From positions 1 through 55,024 of the forward strand of contig CAJNOQ010000321.1 in NCBI GenBank assembly GCA_905250885.1: DNA of 55,024 nt, given 5' to 3'. The translations under genes and the position numbers were made by a program. The notes beneath the pieces were generated by a model. It had not been told where the DNA came from and did no database searches. It saw only the letters and a list, made by a program, of their open reading frames with translations. Positions within the stretch are counted from its first letter, which is position 1. The number at the start of each line of letters is the position of its first letter. Below, one piece after another: positions 11,120-23,293 of this stretch. Origin of the DNA: Didymodactylos carnosus (taxonomy: Eukaryota > Rotifera > Eurotatoria > Philodinida > Philodinidae).

Positions 11120-12322
11120 ATGCGTCGAGGTGTAGGAATAACTGGAATTAACCAACAACTATTACAAAAGGTATAATAATTTAGTGTTGGTTTGTGAATA
11201 AAATTTTCTATTATTATATTTTAGGCAAAATTTAGTGAAAAAGGTTCTGAACTTGCTCATGATCATTTAGAAAAAGTAATTATCTCTTACTAGTATAATA
11301 TTTATTACATAATGACCCTTTGATTTCTTAGTTGTCAAAACAATTTGAAATATTTCGTGACAATTTGGAAAAATTTGCTGAAAAACATAAAAATGAAATT
11401 AAAAAAGATGTGGCGTTTCGTCGACAATTTCAAGACATGTGTGCGACAGTCGGTGTAGATCCATTAGCATGTAAGTTCATAACGCTATACTTTCGAATTA
11501 GAATAAATACACGAAGCTATGTAATAATCTACGCATAAATGTTAATGTCAAATATTACTATTTTTCATCCACACTGATCATAATGATACAATTTTCAGAT
11601 GATGTGTTTCTACGTGGTCAGTGGCGTAGCTGTTAGAATTAAGAAGACAAAACATATTGAGATATGTTTCTCGCTGTACGTAGCAAACTGTATTCATTGA
11701 AATCTAGTTCATCGAATCCTCAATAATTGTTAGATGTACGAGAAATTAAATTAAATTTATTGTTTTATTTTTCAAGTTGTTTTATCTTCAAATTTTAGCA
11801 AGTAAAGGCTTCTGGTCTCAAGTACTTGGTGTTGGCGATTTTTATTACGAATTAGCAGTGCAAATTGTTGAAGTTTGTGTTGCTACAACTCAACAGAATG
11901 GTGGTATTATATCGTTAGATGAGTTATTATTACGTGTAAGAAAAGCACGTGGAAAATCTAAGACAGCTCAAGACGTCTCACAAGATGATATATTACGTGC
12001 AATAAAAAAATTACGTTCACTTGGTGATGGATTTTCGACCATTGAACCAACGACAGCTAATGGTCGTATTCTAATTCAATCCGTGCCTGGTGAATTAAGT
12101 ATGGATCATACAACAATTATCAGTAGTTTACAAACAAAAGCTAATTTTACTAGTGAACAACTGAAGGAGCAACTCAAATGGAATGATGACAGAATTAAAT
12201 CAGCGCTCGATTTTATGATTAAAGAAGGTTTATTATGGGTTGATACAAACGGGAAACAGACGGAATACTGGTTTCCAGGTTTATTTACAGCACAAAGAGT
12301 ACAGGCCGGAGAGAGCGTTTAA
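11120..12322 (+). CDS. SNF8: SNF8/VPS22 (EAP30) subunit of the ESCRT-II complex, 4 exons, 254 aa
   Basis: SNF8 is the core subunit of ESCRT-II, which acts at endosomes in sorting ubiquitinated membrane proteins into multivesicular bodies, between ESCRT-I and the VPS20 subunit of ESCRT-III. Exons: 11120-11170, 11225-11275, 11332-11470, 11799-12322, in frame with GT-AG introns. The protein starts MRRGVGITGI as in animal SNF8. It contains RRQFQDMCATVGVDPLA, KGFWSQVLGVGDFYYELAVQ, the winged-helix stretch DVSQDDILRAIKKLRSLGDG, and LIQSVPGELSMDHT. A second winged helix follows, and the end is close to YWFPGLFT. Length 254 against 258 in human, so it looks complete. The third intron is 328 bp, five times the local norm. 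Its centre holds a CAGTGGCGTAGCTG word of the type seen at transposon ends, without a confirmed partner. Confidence 0.96.
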
Positions 12323-13153
12323 TTGTATTAATTATTCTTCGATCATTTATTTTTACTTTTGTAAATTGTTTTTTGTTCTTTTTTTGAATAATGAGGATTG
12401 CATGAAATTTTGTTTTTCATTATGTACAATTTTTAGTAGGACACAATACTTGCAACAACGCCTGATATCTCGGGGAAATGGATATCTAGAAACGAGTCAG
12501 AACACTATTGTACTTCACGAGTTATTGATTAGAAAAAACCGCAGGATATTATATATTAGTACGTATGAGGGAGCAGTATGAAATTGAACCACAGAAGAAC
12601 ATTATATATTTCGAAAGCTATGAATTGTTGAAGGCATTGGAGACATGTCGATTGTAATGTTTTATCTTAAGATCCTATATATCGGTTTTTTTCTACTAAT
12701 GCCTAGTTTATCGGATTGGCATCGTGCGTACACTATTTTGTCGTAAAAAACTGATTATCCTGTAGAATTTATGAATTTTTCGCATAATATCTCTTTTTCT
12801 AGAATATCGGGTATCTCTCAGTACTCGAGGCCTATAAGAATCTCTTTTGGTAATTATTACATTTATATAGATTTTTTTTCCTCTCGTTTATTTATCATCT
12901 TTTCTTGTTATTCTGAAAGGAATGAAATAAGACGTCTATTTAATGTTAAGAATATCTGAGTGTGTCATCTATTTCTATACAGAGATGACAGGTATATTTG
13001 TTAACAAGTGAAAACTTATTTCGTTGGTAAATAATTTTATACTCTTTCCACATTATCTTCTTCAACCGTCTTGAGTGATTTTTACCATGAAAACTGCTAG
13101 ATACGATACGATCTTTGTAGAAAAATCATTACCAATGTTGTTGTTTTTTTCAG
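12323..13153. other. Intergenic SNF8-TBCCD1, no gene seen
   Basis: About 830 bp. Open frames at 12240-12581 and 12771-12959 are the SNF8 tail in another frame and low-complexity sequence. The region ends in a strong T-tract acceptor (gtttttttcag, AG at 13152-13153) directly abutting the TBCCD1 ATG. Confidence 0.55.
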
Positions 13154-15894
13154 ATGGCTGATAGTCGTTTTCATATTTGGGCCAAAGCTGAACCATTTAC
13201 TTTTGGTGCTCTCAATTCGCCACCACCACCGGAACTTTCTCCATCGGTAAGTAAATAACGAGATTTAGTCTGATTACCATGGCTATTTGTTTTAATTGTT
13301 GATTTTTTTTAAAGAGTTTGAAAGGAATAGTGAAATATATGAAAAAAAATGAAAAATGTGGCTATCCAAAAATGAAGTATGTTTACATTCTATTTATTAT
13401 CTTTCAAATATATTCTGTTCTGATCTAATTTTGAAAACTTTATTAGGTGATGCTTTATTTTCATTTGTTTAAGTTACATTTTGTGGCGTCATATAGCGTG
13501 TCAAAAATTACATATGACTGAAGAACTAGCGTGGATGTATGTTTAATATATTAAACATTTTTTTATTAATATAAAGTATTATTTTTCTTACTATTAGGTA
13601 TTTTGAATCGTATGGTTTATTAACAAACGCTGGAAACGCTAAACGTACACAATTAGATATTCAAATGGCAAAGGCAACGGCATCAACAGAAATCGGTATT
13701 AAAAATTACTAATTAGTCTCTCAGCTATTTTCATGTTATTTATGTATTTTCTGTATTAGAAAGACTAAAGGATTCAAGAAAAGTAGACAGTTTAGCATTT
13801 GTTCTGTTATTATTTTTACAATCATTTCATCATATCGATTTAAAATCAACATTATCACGTGATGAGTATGTATTGGTGCACCTATAATATTGAAAGTACT
13901 TACTTATAGAATATGTACTTTAGGTGGCCTAATCGTAAACGAAGTTCAGACATCGATGCCAGAAAAAATCGAGTATGTTTGTTTACAACATAACATATAT
14001 TATTTTAGATATACAACATTGAATATTTTCAGATTTATGATGAACAAACACATCAATTATTTATTCAAGCTCATTTAGACGATATGTTGAATATCATTGC
14101 TGATACTGGTAAAAAGATCATTAGTAAAATAAATAAATTATTGATTACATCATTTTTTTTAATGCTTTTTTATATAGAACAACATAATGAAATAGCTCAA
14201 GCAACCTTGAGTATTGAAGCTATTGCAGCACTCAGCTTCATATTTGAATGTTCATTGAATAATAGCCATACAAAAGTGTATTCATTACAAACATTACTCA
14301 ATTATAGATTTATTCAAGATGAAGTTGGAATGTCGATTGTAGGGGTAAGATGCAATTTTCATAGCATATATCAAATGAATCACTATTAGCTAACATAATT
14401 GTAACATATAACAAAATTAATTTAAATATAATCAAAACAAATGAGATTTAATACTTTTAGAGTCAAACTGTTGTACCATTCAAAGGATTATCAAATTTAA
14501 TACGTCGTTCACTTATATCGAATCCATTTCAAGTCGGACAAACAATGAAATTGGGCACATTATTACCATTACCATTTAATAGTAAGTAACAATTAAGTTA
14601 TCTTGTTAATATATATAACGATATCGATAACTGTTAAGATCCAACTCATGAACAACGGTCTGGTAGAGTATTATGTAATTCAAATTTTGCTGATGAACAG
14701 TAAGTATGATTGTTAATACGTATAAACTGTTAAATATTTTTTTCTATTTATTTTGGTAGACATCGTTTCGTTCTAATGACAATGATTAATCGATCGTTAA
14801 ATGAACAGGTGAGATAAAAAAAAATTGAATTATCCATTTCAAACTTGTTTTATTTTTATTTTAGCATTTGCCAAACGTATGGATGGCTGAATTTCGTATT
14901 CATCGTTGTAGTTATTCTTATATTTATATTCATGCTCCACTTCGGTAATAATTCTTAACCAAAGTAGATGATAAATTAAAATTGTATGCTTTTATTTTTA
15001 GATGTGTTGAAGTTCGAAAATGTCATAATGTAACAATTGTATTTGGTTCCATAGAAACAACATTAAAAATAAGTGATTGTGAAAATGTATCAATATCAGC
15101 TGTTTGTAGAAGACTTGTTATTAGGTATCAGAAAAAATAAACATAATTTGTTTATTCAATTTTTATATACATTTAGTTTATTTTAGTCAATGTCGTTCAT
15201 CATCATTTTATATTCTTACACCAACTCGTCCATTGATACAGTTAAATTGTTCAAATTTATTATTTGCTCCTTACAATACATCCTATAATAAATTACCAGA
15301 ACATATGGAAAAAACTGGACTATGTAAAGATTTAAATTTATGGAATAAACCACTTATTACACATCCGGCAGGTATGTTCAACAATGAATATGATTCGCTT
15401 GTAATCGAAGGTTTATTAATATTCTAAAAAAGATGAGAAATCAATAATATAGTACAATAGATTTAAATATTCTGATTTCTATCATATTGTTTAGGATATC
15501 GTTGTGATTCACAATCTGGTGAAAAAAGTTTGATTCTCGATGACTGTTGGTCATTGATGAATCCTGAAGATTTTTATCCAATAAGTACAATACGTTCAGA
15601 AGATCAACAAAAAGTAACTAATTACTAAAAATATTTAGACTATTTAATTAATTTTTAAAATTTTTCTTTTCTATTAAGGATTGTTTTATTCCATTACCTG
15701 TTGAGTATCAGAATGCTCTAGATAAGCGTCAAAAATCAATATCATTATTAGCCAATGAAATAACAGATGCACAATTAGATCAAGAACAACGTCAACGTTT
15801 TCAACGTTTTGTTGTTACACATTTTGAATCTTGGTTAGAAGCAACGGGAAATAAAAAAATACTTGATCATTTATCTAGTTTAGTACTCAATTGA
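13154..15894 (+). CDS. TBCCD1: TBCC domain-containing protein 1, 16 exons, 555 aa
   Basis: TBCCD1 is a relative of tubulin cofactor C that localises to centrosome/basal bodies and positions the centrosome and Golgi; it lacks the catalytic Arg of true cofactor C. Exons: 13154-13246, 13315-13376, 13474-13536, 13598-13695, 13760-13865, 13924-13972, 14033-14108, 14178-14344, 14461-14581, 14639-14699, 14760-14808, 14865-14944, 15002-15124, 15187-15371, 15495-15613, 15679-15894. All introns are GT-AG and every junction keeps frame. Evidence for identity: the N-terminus FHIWAKAEPFTFGALNSPPP, LWRHIACQKLHMTEELAWMY, and a C-terminal C-CAP/TBCC beta-helix region from about residue 315. That region includes QHRFVLMTMINRSLNE, IHRCSYSYIYIHAPLRCVEV, CRRLVISQC and FAPYNTSYNKLPEHM. 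Length 555 against 557 in human. Acceptor at the ATG; AATAAA at 16141. Convergent with the SLC12 gene. Confidence 0.95.
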
Positions 15895-16734
15895 ATAGAC
15901 ATTTTATTTATTCTTTATGTTTAAATGTGTCACTTGTTGTTACTGTTGATATTAAGCATTTCAAACTAACCATTCCAAAATATTAAAGTATCAACGATCT
16001 ATACAAATTTCTCTGCCATTGTTTGTTGTTATTTTTATTCATTATATATTTTCTCATAGACCAAATGTGATATTTTAACGCTCTTTCTCATTTTCTCTCT
16101 TACTTTGATTAACTTAACCTCTACATGTGATGTTAATGTAAATAAATATTGTTTTCTTTTTTTTCTTGTAATGATCTTTGTAGAGTTAAGCTACTATTAT
16201 TGTGCTCGAATCAAATTAGTACATTAATTAAACTCATATTTTATTTGTATCATCTTTTGTAATTGTATATTTGCTATTTTTCTTAAAAAACACAAAATGT
16301 TTTTCATGTAAAAGTAGATCAACTTAAATTGGTATTCTTTACTTGTATTCTCATTCTAGTAAAAAATAGATGATGACTATTTGAAGTTTCATTATTCATA
16401 GACGTTTTCTTTTTTTTCTTCTTCTCTAAATGAAGTTTAAAATTCTTTATTAATCTTCTAGAAAACAACATCACTTTTTTTTTTTTGTTTGTCTACATAA
16501 AGGGCACAGATAAAACATTAAAATGTGAAAAACAAATGACAATTGTAGTTATATGGAGAAAAAATAATGACGGACATAGAAATGATAAAAACAAAACTGA
16601 TTGATATAGAAAGGAATCTAGACAAATCACCGGTGTAGAAAATGCTATGAAAAATAATGAACAAAAATATTCTTGTTTTTTTTTTTTGTTTTTTTTTTGT
16701 TTTAATATTTAGCTCTCTTTTTTTTCTGTGTTTG
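15895..16734. other. Convergent 3' regions of TBCCD1 and the SLC12 gene
   Basis: The two genes end 840 bp apart, tail to tail. AATAAA at 16141-16146 can serve TBCCD1, and TTTATT at 16446-16451 (AATAAA on the other strand) can serve the SLC12 gene. Long T tracts lie at 16474-16486 and 16677-16701. No further gene was seen. Confidence 0.6.
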
Positions 16735-18032
16735 TTAAGAATAATATGTTAGTACATTGCTTTGATTTCCGCGTAAGAATAATAATGGTGGCAAATCGTG
16801 ACTAATACTTTCTAACCATGACATATAGAGACCACAAGAAATTGAATGTTTTCGTGGAATAGGTAGAGTTCTAAGAAGAAAAAGAATTGAAAAGTTGTGC
16901 AAAATATACTTTAACTTTTGTTATATATATATATATACTTACACAATAATTAATGATGATGCTGAACTATACTCGAGTAACATTTCATGTAGACGTAATC
17001 CACGTTTTATTTTATCTTTATTTGCTTCGAGTTCTAATGCACTTATTTTCCATTGTGATGTTTCTTTTGTTTCATTATTGTCACTATTATCTGCATTTAA
17101 ATCCCAGGATTGTATTAGTTTATTAAATTTTTGAATTTCATATTCATTTGGTTGTTTATTTAAACCATCTAATACATGTAAATCATTATAGTTTATACGA
17201 AATTTTGATAGAAGAGATGCCATTGCTAAATGTTGTTGTTCAGCTGCTTGTTTTTCACCAAATACACAAGAAAATATTCGTAATTGACATTCTTTCCAAC
17301 GTTTTCGACGACGTAATAAATAAGGAATCAATAGTGTTAAGCCTAAAGAAAAATATTTTCGTTATATCTAATTTAATTGTAAGATAGATATTAACCTCCA
17401 TCGTCAGACAACCACCAAACATCGATAATAGCTGAGGATATTTGTCTTGGACGAAATATATTCATACTCTGTAAAGCACCTTGTTATTTTCAAAAGAAGA
17501 AAAAAAATAATAATTTAATTAGATGAAATTTTTTTCTTTATACACAAATATAACTTACCTTTATTAATAATTGTATTTTTAATCATCATAACATCTGTTG
17601 AACGAGCTCTGCGTATCGCATTATTAGTTCCATTAGCATTAGTAGCTTTTGTTTTATTTATTGATATCGAAAGAAAATCGACATCTTCATCATCTTCATC
17701 AACAGCATATATATCCTCAGTAAATTCATCTGTCGTTAAAGAAAAATCAGTTATTAAAATATTAACTTCGATGAACATTCATGTACAATATACCATACCA
17801 TCTGATCTAGTAAAAAAATCAGAAAAATCGAGTCCACTTTTAAGTCTTAATATACCAATTCCAAGATTTAAGTCTAATGCATCGTGTATTATATTAAAAT
17901 AATCGTTCACCAAATGACCTGGCTGGGTGAGCCAATCATTTTTGAAACCCATAAATACCAGGTTTGGACGCATTTTACCAATGCCGATACACTAAAAACA
18001 ATAAAAATAACTGGAGATAAATTATAAAAATG

Positions 18033-18068
<36 letters not shown>

Positions 18069-21000
18069 AAAATAACCTGTAACAATGCTTGAGCTCCTTG
18101 CCGCACTGTTCGTGAGACAACTGTCGAATAGAATGCTTTAGAATTTCGTTTTTTTAACCAATTTGCAGCATCATCTTTTTTTTCACATAGTTTAATGTTT
18201 ACTGATGGATCATCCTAATAAAGCATAGGTTAAATATTGATAAAAAAACAACTTCTAAACAAATAGTAAATACTTTACCAAAATAACATGGCCACATATC
18301 ATTAAACTGTGTCCATGTGTCAAAAGTGAAACTAAATCGATGATAGCAGGACGACAAATAGGATTGCCGCTTAATACTAGAGCTTGTGGACGAAAATTTT
18401 TTACATGCTCCTCAACAGTACCTAATTTTAATGTTGCATTCAAAGCACGCCGATACGTATGAGCTTGAACTGATGAACCCCAATTAATTTCTAAAAAAAT
18501 GAAAATTTTTCTTATTATAAGGACTAGTTATTCTAATAGTATTTACCGGGCTTCATTGTTCGAACATAAAGATAAATACCACTAGTAACAACAAATGTAA
18601 TTAGGGCTGCACTCCAATTAATGATAAACATAACAAAAATACAAAGTAGTGCACCCAATAGAGAAATCCATTTATTATAGAAACCAAATGCTGGTCTCCA
18701 ACCAGAGGATTTAGCTAGTGAAGCATCAAAACAGGAATAATTCACTAGCGCATAGGTCATTAAGAAAAAGTTTGATATGATAGGAGCAATCACATTTAAT
18801 TCACCTTGCAAAATAAAAAAATACAAGATTACGTTGTTTGATATGTGAGATATTATTTTGATATTCAAATTACCTATAGCAGTAAATGAAACAGCAATAA
18901 AATAAGTGAGAAAATAAGCTCGATGTGGTTCATCTGACTGTCCGTTTCCAACAGCAAAATATTTTAAACAGGGAAATATCATGTCTCGACAAACAGCTTG
19001 AAATACTTTTGGAGCACCCTAAAAGAAATCAAATTAAAATTGAAATTTTTTATTTTTCTAAAGTTTATGAATAGTCACTGACCACTAGACTAGCTAAAAA
19101 AAATAAATAAACAAAAACAAATTACATTGATATGAAAAATGATTCAAGTAATTTTCTCAACGTTAAACTGTATCTTACCTAATGCGCTAGACAGAGTAGC
19201 GGCGAAAATACCTGCGGTAATGATGGGACCAAATGCCGATATAGTGCGCATGGTCTAAAAACAAATAAGATTTTAATCTAATAAAAGTATGATCTGACAC
19301 ATTTTGTACCTGATAATTGTAATTTAGACCCGATTTACAATTGACATTAGTTGGAACTAATGTACAATTAATTCTTTGATTTAGAACTAAAACTGAGTCG
19401 ACTAAAATTGAAAATATTTTTAATTTTGTCAGATAATTGTAAAAAGAATTTCTTATTTCATACGCAAAACTTCACGTTTTGTTGTAATACCACAAATAAT
19501 ACAGAAACCAAGATAAACAAAACTTGTTATAATAATAGCTATTATCGTTCCTAATGGAATGGCTTTGGATGGATTCTACATAAAAAACGGACAATTTTAT
19601 GTGTTGTACAGATACATTATTGAATTTCAACATACTTTCAAGTTTCCACTTATATTTGCACCCGCTAAAATGCCGGTGACACTTGGAAAAAAAACACCAA
19701 AAACATGTTGGAACGATTCACCATCTTTAAATTTTGGTCCCCAATTGTCTTTTGTCAATTTCCAACTGTATCCTTCGAAACCATGTCGTCTTTTTGTCTG
19801 TGAAATTGGCATCCATGTTCCAATTAAAAAATTTAATATAGATGTTGATAGTGTTATTAACAGACCAATTTGAACCGTTGTTTCCCATTTAAGACCAATT
19901 AGTGCAATAAATAAAATCAACGTCATTGTGAGTACTCCTTAAATATACTGAAAATATTATTAAAAATATCTTAACAAAATTAATCAAGCAAGTATTACCT
20001 ATTATTCTCACATCATTTGTCGGTCCAAGCATTTGGATACCTCGTTCCTGCAATTAATTTGATTAGATAGAATATAAATGAAAAAACAGTAGATCGATAT
20101 TTGTTTTTAATACCATTAAAAGATCTCGAACAGTTTCAGCAAATCCAATCGTATACATAGACGCAGCAACGGCGTTTGCAAATGAAAATACAAGTCCGAT
20201 AGCACCTCCAAATTCTGAAATTAGGATTGTTTTATTGTTAACTATCTTCATTCGATAAGAATGTAATGAGAGATATACCTGGACCGAGACTACGTGAAAT
20301 TAAATAGTACGTGCCACCTAAAATCAAACAATTAAATCTTACTCTCTCTTTACATTCCATAAAGAATTAAACACCTACCACCCTTGACTTCGCCATTTGT
20401 GCAGATTGCACTCATTGATAATGCAGTGATTATTGTTACTAATGTGGATACAATGACAATAACACTGGCTAAAATTAAACCCGCTTGACCCGTAACCCAG
20501 GATAAACGCAGAAAGAGCATGACACCAAATATATTTAGAATACATCGAATCAAAACACCTTTTATCCATCCAAATTTAATAACATTTGTTTGTTTTGTTG
20601 GTGTTACGGTTGTTGGGGGTAATTCAACGTTTAAATCAAATGTTGATGTTAGTTTTGTGTTATTAGCCTACAATTCAAAAAATACGTGTCAATTATCAGT
20701 TTATACTCTTTCCTGTTGTCAATACTGAGAAAAACTTCAGATTCATAACGAGAGACGCAAAAATAATGACACATTTTTGTTCTCTTGTTTTCGGGCACTT
20801 AGCTGAGATTCTAAAACTCCATTCTAGACTCATTCGATCGAGAATTTTCTGCTCATTACCTTGTTTCATTACATATTACTTCATTATCTAGAAAAAACTC
20901 GGTTTTAGATTTCCGGGGGACAGTTTTTGGTGAAAAAATTTTAAAATATTGATTTTTTAAAAATGCGCAAAAATGAGGAAATTTTTGAATAATAAGTAAA

Positions 21001-23293
21001 ATTTTCTTGTTTGGTCATCTTTTAAAATTCCAGAACTAGTTTTTTTCTTATTTTGCATTCAAAACTGAGTCTGGCAAGCTAGTTTTGGAAATTTTAGAAG
21101 CTAAAATGGACTCAGAAACTGCGAAACACGAGCAGAATGGTAAAGGCCGAAAATTTCTCACCCCCTATGATATTGTTGGGGTACACCTAGTTTACTATCA
21201 TGAGCTGTGGTGAGATTGTTGGGATCTTTTGAAATAAACTGAGGTTTCTAGAAAACTAAAACATGAAATTTTTCAATTGGATTTGGGATTTTCAAGTCAA
21301 CCATTTCATAGAGCATATTAAGTTACACATGTCAAGCTATTTTTATAACTATTTGATTACTTTTAATTGAGTTCTAAATTTTTTAAAGATTAGAGTATTT
21401 ACACACGTGCGTATATGTATACTTTTAATCAATACTTGAACTAAAAGTTTCTGATTCCATCAAAACTAATCGAATAGTTCTAAAAATAGCTTGATACGTG
21501 TAACTTTTGAGTTTCCCGTACCCTACGAGGGAACATTCTTAAGTGCTCCCTCGCTTTTTCAATGAAACCTAGTGGATTATAGGTTATCGATGATGCTGAT
21601 TCCGAATATGAATATGAGAGCTGCTTTTAGGGCTTCGAAGGCCCGGTTTTCTTGAAAACCAGTCCAGAAATTCTGCAAAACGACCAGAGCTTTTCTTAAT
21701 GATCCATGCTTGTAACCTGCACATTTCTGATTAAGATGAAGCCTCTCCAAACTCTACATGATCTTTCTTTGCAAAGTTATAGAATTTACAAGAAAAGCCC
21801 TAAATTAATTTCTTCTTATTTCTGAAGCTTTGAGTTGACAATGATTATTTAGGGCTTTTCTTGTAAATTCTATAACTTTGCAAAGAAAGGTCATGTAGAG
21901 TTTGGGGATGTCTCATTTTAATCAGAAATGTGCGGGCTACAAGCATGGCGCATTAAAAAAAGCTCTGGTTGTTTTGCAGAGTTTCTGAAAAACTGGTTTT
22001 CAAGAAAACCGGGCCTTCGAAGCCCTAAGAGCAGCTTTCATACTCATAATCGGAATCAGCATCATCGATAACCTATAATCCACTAGGTTTCGTTGAAAAA
22101 GCAAAGGGGCATTTAAGAACGTTCCCTCGTTAGTATTTATTCTAACATTCAGTCACTAACAATAGATGGTCCTAAGATGATGAGATTATTTATGCACTTC
22201 TTTTGGTCTGTATGCTATATGGTTCCAAGACTTCGTTCTGACATCAGAACATAGAACATTTTCTGTTCTGCACAACCCTCTATACCGCACACTTACACCC
22301 CATCGCTTGGGTACTCCTTTACTTGCCTTTTTCAAAACCTCACGCCAGAAAGTGATAATGAAATTGCGTACTAAACTTTTTATAATTTGAACGACCATAC
22401 GAAAAAGCAACGTAGTCTGGATGATAAACCTGAATTTCCTAAATATTTTAATAGCACTCTCTTTTCTCAGTTATCATATTATTTCTCGAAAAATCACATA
22501 AAAGCCGAAAAGCCATAAAAATTTTGATAAGAAACCGTAGTTTTACTTTTCAGGTATCCTTACCCTAAACTACTTTTTCTAGATAATGAAGTAATATGTA
22601 ATGAAACAAGATAATGAGCAGAAAATTCTCGATCGAATGAGTCTAGAATGGAGTTTTAGAATCTCAGTTAAGTGCCCGAAAAAGAGAACAAGTGTCATTA
22701 CTTTTGTGTCTCTCGTTAGTCTGAGCACTAGCCACTAGCACAGAGCAAAAGTCCCCATTGTATCAAACTTTGACTTTGGTGATCATGAACTCACATCGTG
22801 TAATGCTTCTAATGTTGGTCTTGTTTTGCCATGGGTTGAAGTTAGTGAAAACAAATTTCTATAGTGTTCAACGTGTGGCAGCGTGTCTAATGTGTCAAAA
22901 ACATCGTAGGTATCACAATTTGAATTGAAATCGATTGTTTGTTGATTTCCAATGTTGAATGGTGGTCTTGTTGTCGAAAATGACGTATCACTGATTGTTT
23001 CATCATAACTACTGATAATTCTTGGTCTAACAGCAAGTGTATTTGAAAGATCTTCAAAAATAAAACAAAAAAGTAGATTAAGCCAAATTCTTCTTGTATC
23101 TTTAATTACCCGCCGGAATACTGGATGCTGTTCGAATTTGAGATAGTGTGCCATCACCGTCTCCATACACTTTCGCTATCTGAAACCTAGCACTACTTAC
23201 TGATCTTGATAGACCACTGCTGCCAAGATTATTTGTTACTGATTGAGATTTAGTTGTTGTTTCTTCATTTGTCAATAACGGCAATTGAAGCAT
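16735..23293 (-). CDS. Sodium-dependent cation-chloride cotransporter (NKCC/NCC class of SLC12), 20 exons, 1082 aa
   Basis: A plasma-membrane carrier of Na, K and Cl for cell volume and epithelial salt transport. Exons in transcript order: 23293-23110, 23051-22795, 20667-20379, 20317-20279, 20214-20114, 20047-19999, 19937-19636, 19575-19464, 19401-19310, 19254-19179, 19093-19083, 19018-18874, 18804-18547, 18490-18279, 18214-18077, 17991-17799, 17729-17559, 17479-17396, 17342-16943, 16870-16735; all junctions keep frame. N-terminal regulatory region: an ARFQI motif like the SPAK/OSR1 docking site, then [12 protein letters not shown] and PTLEALHD as in NKCC. Membrane core: [64 protein letters not shown]-terminal cytosolic domain: [24 protein letters not shown] and a standard end [19 protein letters not shown]. 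The loop with NCT and two cysteines is shorter than in vertebrate NKCC. Intron 2 is 2127 bp because of an inserted element. NKCC versus NCC cannot be decided by eye. Confidence 0.95.
18037..18062. repeat. (TA)n microsatellite in an SLC12 intron
   Basis: About 13 TA units in the intron between the exons ending at 18077 and 17991 on the minus strand. A shorter TA run lies at 16923-16937 in another intron of the same gene. Confidence 0.9.
19083..19093 (-). other. 11-nt microexon of the SLC12 gene
   Basis: On the minus strand the bases CTAGTCTAGTG lie between a T/A-rich acceptor (AG at 19095-19094) and a GT donor (19082-19081, non-consensus GTCAGT). The upstream exon ends in a single G (phase 1). 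With it the microexon gives Ala-Ser-Leu-Val, restoring the conserved [15 protein letters not shown] transmembrane stretch of NKCC proteins. Without it the two flanking exons would not join in frame. Flanking introns are 64 and 85 bp. Confidence 0.85.
20748..22716. mobile_element. Long-TIR element with TA target duplication inside SLC12 intron 2
   Basis: The terminal inverted repeats run 20748-20896 and 22574-22716, about 145 bp and nearly identical. Both begin ACGAGAGACGCAAAA or, on the other strand, ACGAGAGACACAAAA. TA dinucleotides flank each end (20746-20747, 22717-22718), as for Tc1/mariner-like insertions. Removing the element and one TA leaves an intron of about 156 bp. The interior is non-coding A/T-rich sequence plus the nested palindrome described separately. 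No transposase was seen, so this is non-autonomous. Close similarity of the two arms suggests a fairly recent insertion or arm homogenisation. Confidence 0.85.
21526..22130. mobile_element. Giant palindromic (foldback) element nested in the SLC12 intron element
   Basis: Two arms of about 285 bp (21526-21815 and 21850-22130) are near-perfect reverse complements separated by a spacer of roughly 35 bp. Outer tips read CGAGGGAACATTCTTAAGTGC on the left (21526-21546), and the right arm carries the same tip on the other strand. TA lies at both edges (21524-21525; 22131-22132). The interior tips around the loop contain AGGGCTTTTCTTGTAAATTC and its complement. It lies within the 20748-22716 element and shares the ACGAG-type tip and TA flank, so the two may be related families. 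Transcribed as part of the SLC12 pre-mRNA, it would form a hairpin of nearly 300 bp. Confidence 0.85.

Noticed and set aside
4508..15894. Operon of four same-strand genes (SLC17, AMFR, SNF8, TBCCD1)
   Set aside because: Spacing is 0.7-1.0 kb, at least AMFR has its own polyadenylation signal, and functions are unrelated. Trans-splicing is possible, but nothing shows a polycistronic transcript.
16895..17387. Plus-strand ORFs over the end of the SLC12 gene
   Set aside because: Antisense to the exons at 16943-17479, whose minus-strand frames match NKCC/NCC proteins and splice in frame.
22186..22410. 74-codon minus-strand ORF in the big SLC12 intron
   Set aside because: Lies inside the TA-flanked element; no transposase motif, so I do not treat it as a gene.
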